Positions 1-12,625 of a DNA stretch of 64,000 bases are shown here, one piece after another. The stretch covers positions 12,734,600-12,798,599 of the forward strand of contig CM067059.1 in assembly GCA_033980235.1 (NCBI GenBank), given 5' to 3'. Position 1 is the stretch's first letter. Each line of letters opens with the position of its first letter. This stretch comes from Diadema setosum. Its lineage: Eukaryota; Echinodermata; Echinoidea; Diadematoida; Diadematidae. Below the pieces are notes generated by a model, which had not been told where the DNA came from, made no database searches, and saw nothing but the letters and a program-made list of their open reading frames with translations. The position numbers and the translations under genes are program-made.

Positions 1-3000
1 CATGAAGCTGCTATGTACGTAGAATAGCTGCCTCTGGTAATTATAGAGTTAATCAGAGATCTGTCACTTTCAAAATATTACACTGACCAGCCCACTGATT
101 CACCCCATAATAGCTTCCTGGTCGTGTTTTCGGTACCCTTGATGACTTATTTAAGCCCTGCAGAGGTTATTTGTGATGATGGAGATAAAAATAGCCTGAG
201 AAAGTTGGATACCATTCAAATATTTTCCAGTCAGTCAAATTTTGTATAAGGTCAGCTATTCATCCAACCAAATAAGAGCAAGGGAGTAGACACAAGCTCT
301 TTTTAAGGAAGCACATGCTGAAATCGCCTGTGGGTCATTAAATTTTGCTTTAATTTTCCTGATGTTTTCATATCAATATCTATTAGTGTCGTAATCAACT
401 GAGGTCTTCACGAATTATTGAAGCTACTTGCTTGAATAATTTTAACTTATTCTTTGACATTGATCCTTTAGCAATAAATATTAAGCAAAGATTGAGGAAT
501 GTATAATGATCACATTATTATGGGTAAAAGTGATGGAGCCTAGGCATGTTTCATTATAGAAATATGACATTAACCTGTTGAGGATGGCATTTCCCATAGC
601 ACTGATCAATTCAGTGCTTATTTACGTTGATGTAGGCAGGGCTCCACACTAACTGTTATTTTTGGTGGCCCAAAGGCAAACATCCGACCTTTTTTGGTGG
701 CCCGATCAGACCACCAAATTCTTCATTTCTGAAATTTTGGTGGCCCCGGGCCACCAGGCCACCGTTAATGTTGAACCCTGATGTAGGGCAATCTGTCAAT
801 CAGTTGCAAAGATATAAGATGTTGAAATAACACAGAACTCTGAAAGATTTGTTGCAGGAATATGGTCTTTGTGGTTTAAAGAAATGCATTAATACTTGGA
901 TGAGGTCAGACTTATTCCTTAACAAAAGTTCCAGAGGGCAATTATTTTATTGGGATAAAGAAAAGATTGACTTTAAACTCAGTAATATGATAGAAAAGTT
1001 ATGCACACACAATTTTATAAGCATTTGTATGAGCTGGTTCCGAGAGCATTCATGGGAAGTAAATGAAAATTATCTTCTGAAGGAAATAGAAAATAGATGT
1101 GAAAATTGATCAGTTTTCACATCTATTAGAGTTTTCCCCAAACTCCAAACTTCCTTCGTCAAGGAGTGGTTTTGGATTGCTCACCATTTCATTGTGAAGA
1201 TAGATCTGTAAATGGCAGCTCTTCATATTAAATAGAGGCAATATACTTGAATTTGAGTAGGAATGGTAGGTACGTTTAGTGTGTGCAATGAGCTATGGGT
1301 TATGTTCTGCTTGTGAGTAGTTTGCCTCCATAATGCGTATAAGTTTTGGTGTGATTGTTTGTGATCATGTGTGCCAAAGTTTTGTTTGGTTTGTATTATA
1401 TAATTTTTTTTTTTTTTTTTTTGGGGGGGGGGGGGGGAAGGAAAAAATCATGACAGGCATGAGATTTGTTTATTTTGTACAGATGACTAGATGTACAAAT
1501 GTAGCTGCTAATTTCCTTTCATGGAGAGTGAAGAATACATTCATTCGAAAGTAATCCATGTAAGGCAGTATAAACCAGTGAAATTAATTTCTTTTCCATC
1601 GCTATGGAAGCACATAAGGTGGATGGGTGAAGAAACCTCCATTTATTTTTAGTCCATTTCCATTCAAGTTCATTCAATATTTTTCATTGAGTCAGTCACT
1701 CCACTGATTGCAACAAAGTTAAAGGTATTAAAGGTGCCCATGTATTGACAAATACATTCACAAATATGATTCCCCATGGTATGGCTTGCCATGGTTGTAA
1801 AAAAAAAAAGAAGAAGTATACAATGATATGATATGAATGTAATTGATACATAACTCTCATAGACATCAGTAATCATTCCATGATTCCATTTATATTGCTC
1901 ATTCATCTCAAGTCATCATGGTCCTCATAATGTGAAAGTATCTGATTAGTCATGACTATTACATATTATACCTGCTTATCATTACCAATGGAATAATCAT
2001 ACTCACCAAGAAATGTGGAATCTATCTGTATAGTTATCTAGATATAAGCATGTAATATCCAAATTATGAATATATTCTCCTGTCTCTTATCAACTTTATA
2101 TCTCTGGCTTTTGCACTATGTAACCATTATGATAATATTTGACTTTTTAAGGTTTAAACAGGCTTAGAATTTTGTAAGGAAAATATATAAGATATATTTG
2201 ATGTTTTAACTAAATATATAACTTTGAACAGAAATCATTAAATACACCAAATTTAAGTTAGCATTACAGTGTTAATTAGATAAATTTATGATAGCAGAAG
2301 TGTTTGTAATATAATTAATGAAAGTAATACTATTGACTGTTGTTTTTTTTAATGTCATAAACATGATTATGATGATAATGATTACAGCAAATGCTGCACT
2401 TTTAGGAGTGATAGTGAATATAAAACAATGACAAACATAACACACATTTGAAAGGTCCCATCCATCAACTTGGCCATGTATCCATGACATGTTATTTAAT
2501 CTACAGTCTTCATGTCTTTTGGAATGCAATGCCAGAATACTGAGCCATGTGCTTTGAAGTTATGTGAAAAATGCAAACATTGTAATATTGCCCTTGTGCT
2601 GTTTACAAAGGCTGGTGCAAAGACTGGCAACTCGTGTCACTCAGTAGAGCTTCTCAGTTGATTGAGAAGAAATTGATATTGCATGGGTAATGGAATAGAT
2701 ATCTGAGGTCTCTCTCTGAATGGTGATATTAGTGTGGATAAGCAGTTATCACTTAAAGCTTGAATCACTCGAGATGAACTTCAAGTATATGAGCCACTTA
2801 TGTTCTAATTGCACGTGATGAAATGTAAGATAGGCACACACACACACACACACACACACACTCGCTCACAAATGTATAGATATCCCTAAAAGTGCTTGGA
2901 TATCAAAGATTTTCTTCAAGTAGGATGAAATCAGTGAATTCTGGCAAGGACTTGTCTTTACAGATAGAAATGATAAAAGCCCGACATCCTTCTCAATATC

Positions 3001-5075
3001 AGCAGAATTGCCAGATAGATCATTTTTGTCAGTGATTGACGAGAACCCCCCAAAACAAAACAATGTGTTAACTGTCAATTAAAGCAGTTATCATATGTGA
3101 GGCCAAAGGGGTGGGGCAGAAGCAGGGGTGAGGGATTGTCAAGAGCTTACATACATAAGTACTTGTAATTGATGGTCATTGTTAAGTAACAAAAAATGTG
3201 TGGAAAATAAGTGTATAAACCACTAATGGGGCTACCCTGTTTAATGATACTGAATGAATGAATGAATGAATGAATGAATAAATAAATAAATAGATAAATA
3301 AATGTCCTTGCCCTGATTATGATATCTCAGAATGAAAAGAGTGCCTGAAATCAACAAAAAGATGATATTAGTTACCTGTGCCCTTTATGATAATGATCGT
3401 ATATAATGAATATCATTGCATGCTTTGCTGAGGGGATATTGCAGGAAGCAAGCTTGCCAGAACTTCTACGGTGAGGAAAAGGAAGCCGTGTCAGTGATTT
3501 AGTTTCATTTCTGAAGCAGTAGTTCTGGGTGTGATGCGACATTTGAGACATTTATAACCTACTCATTTTGCCGAATGTGTGCAGCATGCAGGATAGCAAA
3601 AATTGGAAAGCGGGAGATTTGTATGAGAAAATTTATTTTAGCATTCTTGAAGACCTGCTGTAAAACAATCATCAGTAGATTCCAAATATCTGTATCCACA
3701 AAACAGTGTCAATATTCTTTTTAGACTTCCATAGAACCCATTGCATATATGCACATGGTGGTTCCTGTGCAAAGTGAATGGAAATTTTAGAAGCTGGTGC
3801 AAAATTAGCTAAGACTGAAATACTTTCAGTGTATGGTATGTATACTTTTCTATGTACACTATATTTGAACTTGTATTTGTGTGATGATACATTAAATGTG
3901 GATCAGGGCTAGTATTATAAGGTAACATCTGTGTGTTTTATAATAATCTATGAATAAATGATAGAGGTTTTAAAAAATATAAATGATAATCCATCTTCAG
4001 ACCTCCCAACCATTCTGAATTTGGAGGAAAGAATCTGAATTCTGACTATTCCTTGCTCATATTTCAGTAGGAGTTTCTAAATTTTCTTGATAATTTTACA
4101 CACACGCTTATGGGAACTGCTCTTTCCTCTTTTTGAACCAAAGCATCTCTATTTTCAGTCAGAAAGGTTAGGAGGTCTACATCATCATAGTACATTCCTT
4201 GCAGCAGTATCTACATGTTGCTACCTAAAAAAAAGCCACAGGGACTGTTAAAGTTAGCTGTAGCTTTTAATACTATACTAATATCTCACAAATTGATTCA
4301 CCTCATAGGCATAATTCAAATAAGAGCGTTCTGTTGTTTTTTTTTGACCAAACTGTGCATGTTGTCAAAACAAACTTGGTATTGCCAGCAACAATAGCGA
4401 CATAAATCTTTATACTTCTGTCTGAAATTCTGCCTATGCCAAGAAAGAGGAGATGGTGCCAGTACCACTGAGTTGATTTCCATACAACAATATAGTCATA
4501 GCAGGTGAATTTAATGAAACTTATGAAATACATACACGGGAGGACTGTTTCATTAATTGGATTTCAGGTATGTAAAAGGCATGTCTCTGTCACTTGTGTC
4601 TTGTATGCTGTATTTTGGTAAAGCAAGATAATATACTTGTACTTTACCTCTCCTGTTCTTTACGATATGTTGTGTGACAAATATAATCATAGTTTTGTAT
4701 ATACACTTCTTCTAGAATGAAAAAAAAAACGAGGATTAAAAAAGAATATTTTTCATCAGCATGTCATAGAGTGCAGTGCAATGTGAAACTGATAAGTTTG
4801 TTGTATTACTACATAAAATATCAATTAAAAAAAGAATCAATTTTAGGTACCTTAATTCTGTTTTTTTTTTTTAAACTTTGTCAAGTACTTTTTTTTTTAG
4901 TATATGGGCAAGAAATATCCAACCACATCTAAGAGTCATATGTTTACATAATATTAGCCAAGATGAAAACTTAAAATTCCAAAACTGTAATGCCTCTAGT
5001 TGTTGTTGTTGTTGAAATATTTTCAGAAAAAAAAAATGATCCTGATTTTGTGTTTGTGTGCATTCTTTGTTTCAG
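1..5075. other. Upstream non-coding / intron 1 sequence of the EML gene
   Basis: No convincing exon is visible here. The next exon (5,076) begins with two bases that complete a split codon, so the gene has at least one more 5' coding exon, either outside the window or unrecognised in this stretch. The interval is AT-rich with a T19-G15 run (1,404-1,437), a CA repeat (about 2,835-2,861), a TGAA/TAAA repeat (about 3,251-3,302) and a small inverted-repeat element near 640-784. The open frames here are short and low in complexity, and I do not treat them as genes. Confidence 0.6.
638..784. repeat. Small inverted-repeat (MITE-like) element rich in GGTGGCC
   Basis: The ends GCAGGGCTCCACACTAACTG and, inverted, CATCAGGGTTCAACATTAAC form imperfect terminal inverted repeats around about 145 bp. 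The interior repeats TTTGGTGGCC and its complement GGCCACCAAA several times, so the transcript could fold into a hairpin. It has no coding potential. Assigning it to a named transposon family needs a repeat library; fold-back MITE is inferred from structure only. Confidence 0.6.
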
Positions 5076-5249
5076 ATGAATTTTTAATTCCAAATGAAGA
5101 CTACAGTCTAGAGTTGAGTGACAGAGTTGCTGCCCTCGAGAGGACAGTGAGAGACCAACAGGATGAGATTACCTGTCTAAAGACTGCCCTCGCTGACGTC
5201 GTCAGGAGATTAGCGGCAGTGGAGCACTCGGCCAAAAATAACACGAGAG
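5076..5249 (+). CDS. EML1: EML/EMAP exon: N-terminal coiled-coil (trimerisation) domain
   Basis: This 174-nt internal exon has phase 1 at both ends. It is preceded by CTTTGTTTCAG and followed by GAGAG|GTAATG. It encodes about 57 residues: an acidic lead (DEFLIPNEDYSLELSD) and then a heptad-patterned helix (RVAALERTVRDQQDEI, LKTALADVVRRLAAVE). In vertebrate EML1-4 the same position holds a short coiled coil that trimerises the protein and helps it bind microtubules; the phrase DEIT.LK.ALADV.RRLA is characteristic of that family. The preceding exon supplies one base of the first codon and is not identified. The exon joins in frame either to the 36-nt or 39-nt cassette or directly to 21,236, all phase 1. 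Its sequence is certain enough to call; the exact 5' partner is unknown. Confidence 0.93.
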
Positions 5250-8200
5250 GTAATGTCTGTGGTCTTTATACAGAGAAACAGAAAATCACCCAAAACAGTA
5301 CAGTGGCTAAAGTAGTTTGGACTGACTTGGAGGGGGGGGGGGGGGTGAGAAGAGGGGTAGGAAATGGATAGAGATTATGATCTTGTGAGCTTGATTGATG
5401 TCATAACATAATTTTAAGGCTTTACTGTGTTGTGACTGCAAATCCAAAGTTGGCTGCATTTCACCTCAAAGAGAATTGAGGGAGGAAGCAGTTGACTTCG
5501 TGCAAAATTTTGTTTGATGTTAAAAAAATACACAGTGGAGTGATACTTCATATCAATGTACATCATGTAATATGTACAACGAATACATCTACATGTATCA
5601 TGTGAAAAAGGAATGTGGGTTGTGGTATGGCTCTTTATTTTGCATTGGCTAATTTCTTAAACTTATTTGAAAAGCTAAAAGCTGAACGGCTCAAGGAGTT
5701 TCATGTGTTCAACACTTATCAAACTCCATGGGGACAGCCATGTCTTCACAATTTGGCTGCCATACTTCTTCCCAGCTATCAAAATGATGCACGTTCAAGA
5801 CAAAAAAAGGGGTAGCATGTAGGAAATTTAGACTTGCAATTTTTGTTCAAAATCAGTGAAAACTTGCAGTGGAGTCCCACATAATGTTGTCGCTCATGAA
5901 GACAGCAATCTCGGTCAGCTCTGCAGGAAAGCTAATTACTCGTAGGTTTTTCTTTTCAGTATGTGGGGAGGGCTTAAGATTTTCCAAATTGATTTGAAGC
6001 CACAGGATTTACAAACGATCTGACGTGATCGTCTTTCAAAACAGGATGTTGGAACGTTTTGGATGAAGAAAGTTAGAGAGGGAGAGAGAGAGGTCAAATT
6101 ATAGAGCTAGCAGTGCGGGAGCCTGACATTATAATGCTCTGATGATCGGGCAAAACACAAGTCAATAATCCTGAGGCCAAGTTTCCATTTTCTGCCATCA
6201 ATAAAGCCCCTCCAGTTGACATTTCATATAATCAGACACTGAAGCAAAGGCTCCTTGTTTGTACATTTAGATTTCTTTGTTATTGTTGCAAACCTTTCTT
6301 TTGTGTTCCACTTTCTAGTGTATTTCATGTTGCAATTAAAATGATGAGTCTTGCATTTTTTATTGACCTTTTGACATTTTGACTGCAAACGTTAATGGTA
6401 TAGCAAAATGTGAGTGGAATTCCCAATCGGTCTGATGTATAAAGCAGTAATATCGGTCTGTGTTGTGTTTAGTCATGTGTTTGTATACATTATGTGTATG
6501 ATATAGCATGTAGCATAACCATCTTGCACTATAACATTCAATGGTTGAACTGTTTGGTTGTGCATGATTGCTAAAATATGCATGTTGTTCACTATTTATG
6601 ACAACTTTTTTTTATGACTTTGCCTGCCCAAGTGCGAATTTGTTTGAAATTTTGCTAACATTTGGTTTGCAGTTTTGTTTGGAATGGTGACAAAACATGC
6701 ATGCAGGGTGTGTAAATGCATGTTGACTGATAACAACATATAACTCTGACACTTTTACTGGTAATGAAAAGGGGTCATGCTTTGAATGATTGGTCCTATA
6801 CGGTCTTAGTAGGGGCATTGAGAGAAACATGCTGCATTCCTTCTGTCATTTTGTGATGAATGTATTTTTGCATTTGATATTAATTCCACCTAAGTGGTGA
6901 TGTGATGTTAGATGTAATAGCCCTGTTTGTGTCTGATGTATGTTGGGATACTGTGTGCAACAGAAAGGGAAATATTCTTTTAGCACAACTAGATGTGTGG
7001 CTGTCAGACATTTTTTGGCATGAGCAGTGGATTTGTATGATATATCACAATCAAGATAGCGATTGCAAGTCTGCACTTACTTTATTTCAAGTGTTGTCTT
7101 AAGGGGCCTATCATGAATGAAGATGTAAATGCATCAGTATTTGATATATTTTTAGTTCATGTTTGAAAGTTAGTTAAAGCTTTTTCATCATGCTGAATGA
7201 CCTTAGAATATGGCAAAGAAAGATTTGATACATCACCCATAATGACCTTCCCAAATCACAGGAGCATTGTAATAGAGTGGAAAAGAGTGATGGGAGTTGT
7301 TTTCTTTCAGTTGCTAGCACCTCGTAATCCTCTTCAACTGTGAAAACTTTGCATGTTTTGAATTTTTGTTTGCTGTGTGAACAGCCAATGTGAGAGTTCA
7401 TTTCTCCAAAAAAAAAAAAAGGTGGCAAATTTGCTGTAGGCCTATGTGCAGTATCAATTTATATCTACATCTCATTTCCATAGTATGAAAGAAGGGTGAT
7501 ATAATATGCTTGTGCCAATCGTGGTCTGTGGCCCTTCTTCTTCGCTCTGTCCTACTGAAGTTTTGTGAGGATTTTTGTACAATTTGTTGTTTGTTTGTTG
7601 TTTTTTTTTTTGCAGTAAGCAGTGGGTCTGTGAATATGTGCTATTGTGTGTTTATCATAATTTCTCTGTATGATGTGTGATGTGTATCCATATACTGCCT
7701 CTATCCCAGTGAACATTTTGCTGTTTCACTTCTTCTTCAAAGAGCTTGTCAGAGCTCGCTCCATTATGCGTTTCATTTGGCAAACTTTCAGTTGAGTGTA
7801 CGATCACTGTGTGCTATTTTGAGAATAAGTTGCAGACACACTTCTTTGCACTTTACGTTGTTAGTGTAGTAATGAGAGATGCCTGTTCCTTGGTTTTGGT
7901 TCTTACTGGGCAGCTATGTATAATTCCTAATTATACATCCATATCAGTACCATTTTAAGGGATGGTATTGTTTTGGTTGTGATAGGGATTCAGGTTTTAA
8001 TTTTTTGTGAGATAATTAGAAACCACAAATATGAAATGTTAAAGATAAACAAGTCTAAGAGGAATTAAAAGTTTATTTGATGAAAATCGGGTTTAAAATG
8101 GCTGACAAATCCAGAAACAAAGTAACACAAAGTGACCTTCATAAAAGGTGGGTCTCGCCTTTTATTAAGACCTCTTTGTTTTTAGATATCTATATACAAC

Positions 8201-10337
8201 CATTTCAAAACCGATTTTCATCAAATTAACTTTTGATTCCTCTCACAATCTCGCAAAAAGTTAAAATCTGAATCCCCATCTCAACCAAAACTATATCATC
8301 CCTTTAAGTAGGCTGAAGACACAGAAGCAGTGAGTGGAGGTTCTTCGGTGTATGAAAAAAAAAATTATTTCAGATTACTACATGTATGATGCATGGAAAA
8401 GTCATGCATGTAATTTCATTTTTACACATGATGATGATGAAGAAAGATCCCCCATCGATCTTGATGTTTATAAGTAATATTCTTAAATCTACAAATTTTC
8501 AGTAAAAGGGATCACATGTAAAATTTGTGATGAGGTGATGATCATTTCCAAATGCAGTATTTTTAGCTGTAAGAATGAGAATGTCAAGGGTTGCAGCTTT
8601 CTCTTCAAAAGATCAAAGATCTTCTGTGTGAAGCAATGGGAGTTGGAAGCTGAGCTTTCTGTCCATCTATTTTAATTTGAACCAGCGGTTCGAAGAGGGG
8701 CTTTTCTAAAGGATGTGGACTAACTAGTGACTTTGCTTCCCTGACAAAGCTATTTTTCACCATTCTCTTTCATTGCTCTTCCCTTTTCCCCAAAATGAGA
8801 ACTTGCACTTGCTACCCGTGGGGAGAAATATAAGTGATACGATCATTATGAGGCTAATCTCATTGAATTTGATGCTCATGGTGATTCTCCCATTTTGAGG
8901 TTTGAGGGTACAATTGTATCTGAATATGGATTCCGACAGAATAGCCTGCTCCATTTTCATTCTCCCTACTGTCATTCATGTTTCAATGGCAAGTTGGCTC
9001 TTCAAAAGAGTGCTGCAGACATTTTGAGGCTGTGGGTTTTGATTTGTTTTTCTGCTTTTTTGTCTGGAGCAGAAGTTTATTTGAAATAGAGTGGAAAGCA
9101 CAGCAGAGGTTGAATGCATGTGACCATGAGTCATTTCAAAACGATAGCTAATGAGTCGAGAAATATGAGTAACGAAAGGTTGTGTATTTTGATACATGAA
9201 CAGCAGCCCATCAGACAGCTGACAAACAGCCTACGCACCATGGTATGCATTCAATGTGCTTTTGAAGAATGCCATACTGCCATTTTTGTTTTCCCTCTCT
9301 CTACCCCCCCCCCCCCCATCTTGATCTATCTTCTTTTACTGTACCTACCTCTGAATAGTTTTGTAATGTTGTGTCAGTATTGCTCATAAAGTTTATTTCT
9401 CATCATTGTAAGGGGGGGGGGGACCACACTTTTCTCTCTGACAGTTTCATATCAAATGCATATCAAGAAGCAGACACTGATATGATGAAACTTCAAGATG
9501 TTATCATAATACATAGTGCTCTCAAGTGCAATTGACTTTCCATAATACTTTGATCTTTTGTGTTATAACAGGCCTTTGTAGCTTCTGCATTTATTTTCTG
9601 AATGTGGTGCTATACAAGCTATAGGCTGAGATAAAGTGTATCTTTGAACTTTTGTTCAGTGTGATTCCCCAGCTTGCAACTATAAAAAAAGATTTTCCGT
9701 GAATACGATTTCAATTTGTCAATACAGCGAGTTGCTTTGAGGAAATTACATTTCGTGTAGTGACTGAAACATTCCAGTACCAGGTAGTCTTTCAACCATT
9801 CTAAGATTTGAATATTGGTTGTTTTGTCCATTTCAATTGCCAAACACAAGTTTGCAATTGTACTGTGCACAAGGTTTACAACAACCTGGAATTAATTAAT
9901 TCCAATTACTCTTATTATGAAAGCAAACTGAAGAGCTCAAAAGTAGCCACCATTATTCAGTTTCTTCTTGCAGGCATCCCTGTCACTGTCACTTTTTATA
10001 TTGTTGATGTTGGATGGGGTATTTCCATTTTCTTTCTTCCCCCCCCCCCCAAAAAAAAAAAAAAAGAAAAATAAAAAAAGAAGAAAAAAACAGAAAAAAC
10101 AAAAAAACAAAAACAAAAACCCAACCCAACCAAAAAACAACAACAACAAACAAACTTGCACTTCATTCCACATTTTGCATTGTGCATGGCTGGAGATTAT
10201 TGTAGTTTGGGGACAAGATTTGTAGAACTCTTTCATACTACATGCTTTTTACAAAAAACACAAGCAAACTAGAAAACAGATAAGCAGATTTCAAAAGCAA
10301 GCACTGAGAATGATAATGTGATGTTTTTTATTTGAAG
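5250..10337. other. Intron of the EML gene
   Basis: This intronic stretch contains poly-G at about 5,334-5,345, a TTAA-bounded fold-back element at 7,955-8,307, C and G homopolymers near 9,304 and 9,412, and a long poly-C/poly-A/purine-rich tract at about 10,039-10,150. An attractive acceptor at about 7,600-7,616 (a long T tract and GCAG) is not followed by a good donor in an open frame, so no exon is called. Confidence 0.7.
7955..8307. mobile_element. Fold-back MITE-like element, family C copy 1
   Basis: The element begins TTAAGGGATGGTATTGTTTTGG and ends with the complement (CCAAAACTATATCATCCCTTTAA), so the termini form long inverted repeats with TTAA at both outer edges. The two halves remain partly complementary through the interior (CAAATTAACTTTT against AAGTTTATTTGATG). 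A second copy lies at 19,602-20,028. There is no transposase reading frame, so it would be non-autonomous. TTAA could be a target duplication, as for piggyBac-type transposons, or part of the terminal repeat; one genome copy cannot decide. Confidence 0.72.
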
Positions 10338-10373
10338 CTGTCAAGCCAAAGCGCACAGGATCGTCAAAGGGAC
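10338..10373 (+). CDS. EML1: EML candidate microexon (36 nt), basic linker cassette
   Basis: The stretch is bounded by TTTATTTGAAG and GGAC|GTAAGC and is exactly 36 nt, phase 1 at both ends. It can therefore be inserted between the coiled-coil exon and the next linker exon without changing frame. With the G left by the previous exon it reads AVKPKRTGSSKG and then completes an Arg codon, giving a short, strongly basic insert of the kind that tunes microtubule affinity in the EML linker. There is no stop codon in frame. The donor is near consensus; the acceptor has only a modest pyrimidine tract. I infer a cassette exon, since skipping it also preserves the frame. Confidence 0.72.
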
Positions 10374-10749
10374 GTAAGCACTCTCAACCTTTTTTTTTTT
10401 TTTTTTTTGGTTTCTAGAATGGCTGCAAAAGACAAAATTACTGCTACGATTTTAAATTGTGATAAAACTGGTGTACAGAATAAATGATGTAATATATGGC
10501 TCTCCATCTTAAACCATGAAGTCCCAGAAAGTCTTTTTAAGTTTTGTTTTCTAATCCTTGTTATTATGATTTTGGTTATTTATTTTCAGCAGTCTATTTG
10601 GTGGAGTAATTTTTTAAATGTAAGTTTTGATTCATCCAGGTAAGGTTCAATAAAGGTACAAAATTAAATCAATTCATCTGGACTAACTGTTTCAATTCCA
10701 AGAATGGTTTCACTTCCGATCCTGGATGCTTCATCAGCTCGTCTGATTT

Positions 10750-12120
10750 GGTGGTGGGAAAACACCGTTGCCAATTGGCACAGATGCACAACCAACGTTA
10801 TTGTTTGGAGTCGATCGTCGAGTTATTCTCTGGATTACAGAGCAGTACACTGGGGAGAGGTTGTGTCGTAGTCCCCCACCCTTATTAAGGGTTGGCTTCT
10901 CAGAGTTGACGCAGATGGCTTCCCGGACCCCCTCTCAAACCACCGAGGCTCCTTGTCTTAAGATGAACATGTCTTTATCTTTGAAGGTGTATTTGAATGT
11001 CTTCAGGTGGGAGAAGATGGCTGAATTGTTGCTCAATGTACCTGGTCTTCAATGTTGATATAATTGTTTATGTAGCGGCTCCTTGGTTTCACCAATATGG
11101 TTCCCTTGGCAACCTTCTCCTTGACAATAAATGGTGTAGACAGCGTTTCTCTTTTCCTTTCGAAGCTTATCCTTTGAATAAACCAGTATCTGTTTAAGTG
11201 TGTAAGGCGCTTGAAGTAAACAGGAATACAGTACCCTGAAAAAATCCATTGGATTGTCTCAGGAAGTCCGCTGATGTAGGTACAGAGATAATTATGCTCC
11301 AAGGCTGCTCTGCTGGACATGTTCCGTTGTCCCAATGTTGCCGTTTGCCAGGGTGGATAGCTTTCTCGATACTCCATCTGTGGTATAAGCACACACACGA
11401 AGTGCTTCCAGGAAATGGCTATGTTCTTTCCTCCTTTGCCTCCTCAGAAGACGAAATGTAGGACGTACTGTGACACAATGTTCTTACCCTTCCTAGTTTG
11501 TGAATGAGGGGATGGTGGAAGTCCAACAGGAGGTATTGGTCTGTATGGGTGACTTTCCTGTAGACCGAGGAAAGGAGCGTACCGTCTTCTTTAATGGCGA
11601 TAAAACAATCTGGGAACTCAAGTTGATTGTCCTTTGCTTTCTCAACCGTGAACTTGGTACACAGGTTGCAGTTATTCACGTGCTTGGAAAGCGTCTAGTT
11701 CTGCAGGTGTCATCCACATATCTGAACCAATGAGAAGATGAAAACCCAGAGCCTTTTCTTCAAAATCTTCCATGTATAAGTTGGCAAGAACTTGCGAGAT
11801 GGGAGAGTCCATAGCACATATCCATGTCTCTGTTTGTAGAAAGTGCTGTCAAAGGTGAAATACTGTAGGCTGTGGATATTCATTCAGAGCAGAGTTCGAA
11901 CAGTTGACAAATTTGATCAGGATTGAGCTTGGTTCTTGAGCTGAGGCTAGAGTCTTGTTTGCAAACTGTTTCTGTTGCCTTGTGGGGTAGAACACTTGTG
12001 AAAAGGGCAGGCACATCAAGAGAAATGATACATTCATCATCTTTTACCATGATGTCCCCGCACCTTCTCAATGAAGTCTTTGGTGTGTAATATGATATGC
12101 TCTGATGAGCCTACAAGCTT
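10750..12120 (-). mobile_element. Decayed Penelope-like retroelement (RT plus GIY-YIG remnants)
   Basis: Read on the minus strand from about 12,071 downwards, successive fragments in shifting frames match the order of a Penelope-like element. A finger/palm piece reads IISLDVPALFTSV. A second piece read across frameshifts contains MDSPISQVLANLYMEDF. The catalytic RYVDDT follows (YVDD codons at plus positions 11,709-11,720). Next comes DGTLLSSVYRKVTHTDQYL with FHHPL (11,419-11,679). A C-terminal GIY-YIG-like segment (AVYTIYC, IGETKEPL) lies at about 11,049-11,249, and the tail EAICVNSEKPTLN.GGGLRHNLSPVY lies near 10,860-10,950. Several frameshifts and stops separate the pieces, so it is inactive. 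The 5' limit is uncertain. It lies antisense to the host gene, within an intron. Confidence 0.82.
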
Positions 12121-12130
12121 GTAGGCTCAT
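12105..12130. repeat. Perfect 26-bp palindrome
   Basis: ATGAGCCTACAAG is followed immediately by its exact reverse complement with no spacer. It lies at the upstream edge of the recognisable Penelope-like relic (the element reads leftwards from here), so it may mark an insertion or rearrangement boundary. No function is assigned. Confidence 0.85.
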
Positions 12131-12369
12131 TGGAGCATAACTAATATCTGACTTTGTATTTGATGACAGAATGTGCCATTTTTTCTTCAGTCTTACAGTA
12201 AATTATTGTAGATACATGTAATTTAAATCTGGTTCATGCATTCAGTTTTACAAGTAACCTCTCTGGAGGCCTACAAGTTTAATGATAATATTATTAAGAG
12301 TGTCTTTCTCTATAAAACCATTTCTCAGGCAATCTCAGGTAAAGTCTAGGTATTGTAAAAGCTCTGTTA

Positions 12370-12625
12370 TTTTGCTCAAGTTTTTAATTTTTTGCGAATT
12401 TAGCAAATGACTGTAGGGCCACGAATTTTACAGCACAGGAAAATATTGCCACCTGGTTTTGAATTGGCTTTGAATTGGCTTTGAATTTATGGACAGGCAT
12501 TAATAGTGCATTTACGATAGCCTGGGTGTCAAAACGCGAAAGCAACATCTCGCAAAAACGTCTGTGACCTCCTCATTCGCAAAATTATCTGTATGCGAAA
12601 ATAACAGTTTTTGCAGAACATGACC
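12370..12625 (+). repeat. Dispersed GCGAAA-rich repeat, copy 1
   Basis: This segment (TTTTGCGAATTTAGC to GCGAAAATAACAG) recurs in inverted orientation at 63,838-64,000. Both copies share ACGATAGCC and TGACCTCCTCATTCGCAAAA. Diverged relatives rich in TTTGCGAAA occur at about 24,430-24,600 and 57,705-57,860. It contains a short internal tandem duplication (GAATTGGCTTT). No open frame is conserved. It is probably a non-autonomous transposon-derived repeat. Confidence 0.7.

Noticed and set aside
9937..10236. Overlapping Phe/Lys-rich frames
   Set aside because: They result from poly-C/poly-A and purine-rich low-complexity DNA at 10,039-10,150.
10590..10639. Exon-like segment with TTTTCAG acceptor and CCAG|GTAAGG donor
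   Set aside because: It is 50 nt, so it shifts the frame, and in phase 1 it meets TAA after six codons. At most a poison exon; no support for it as coding.
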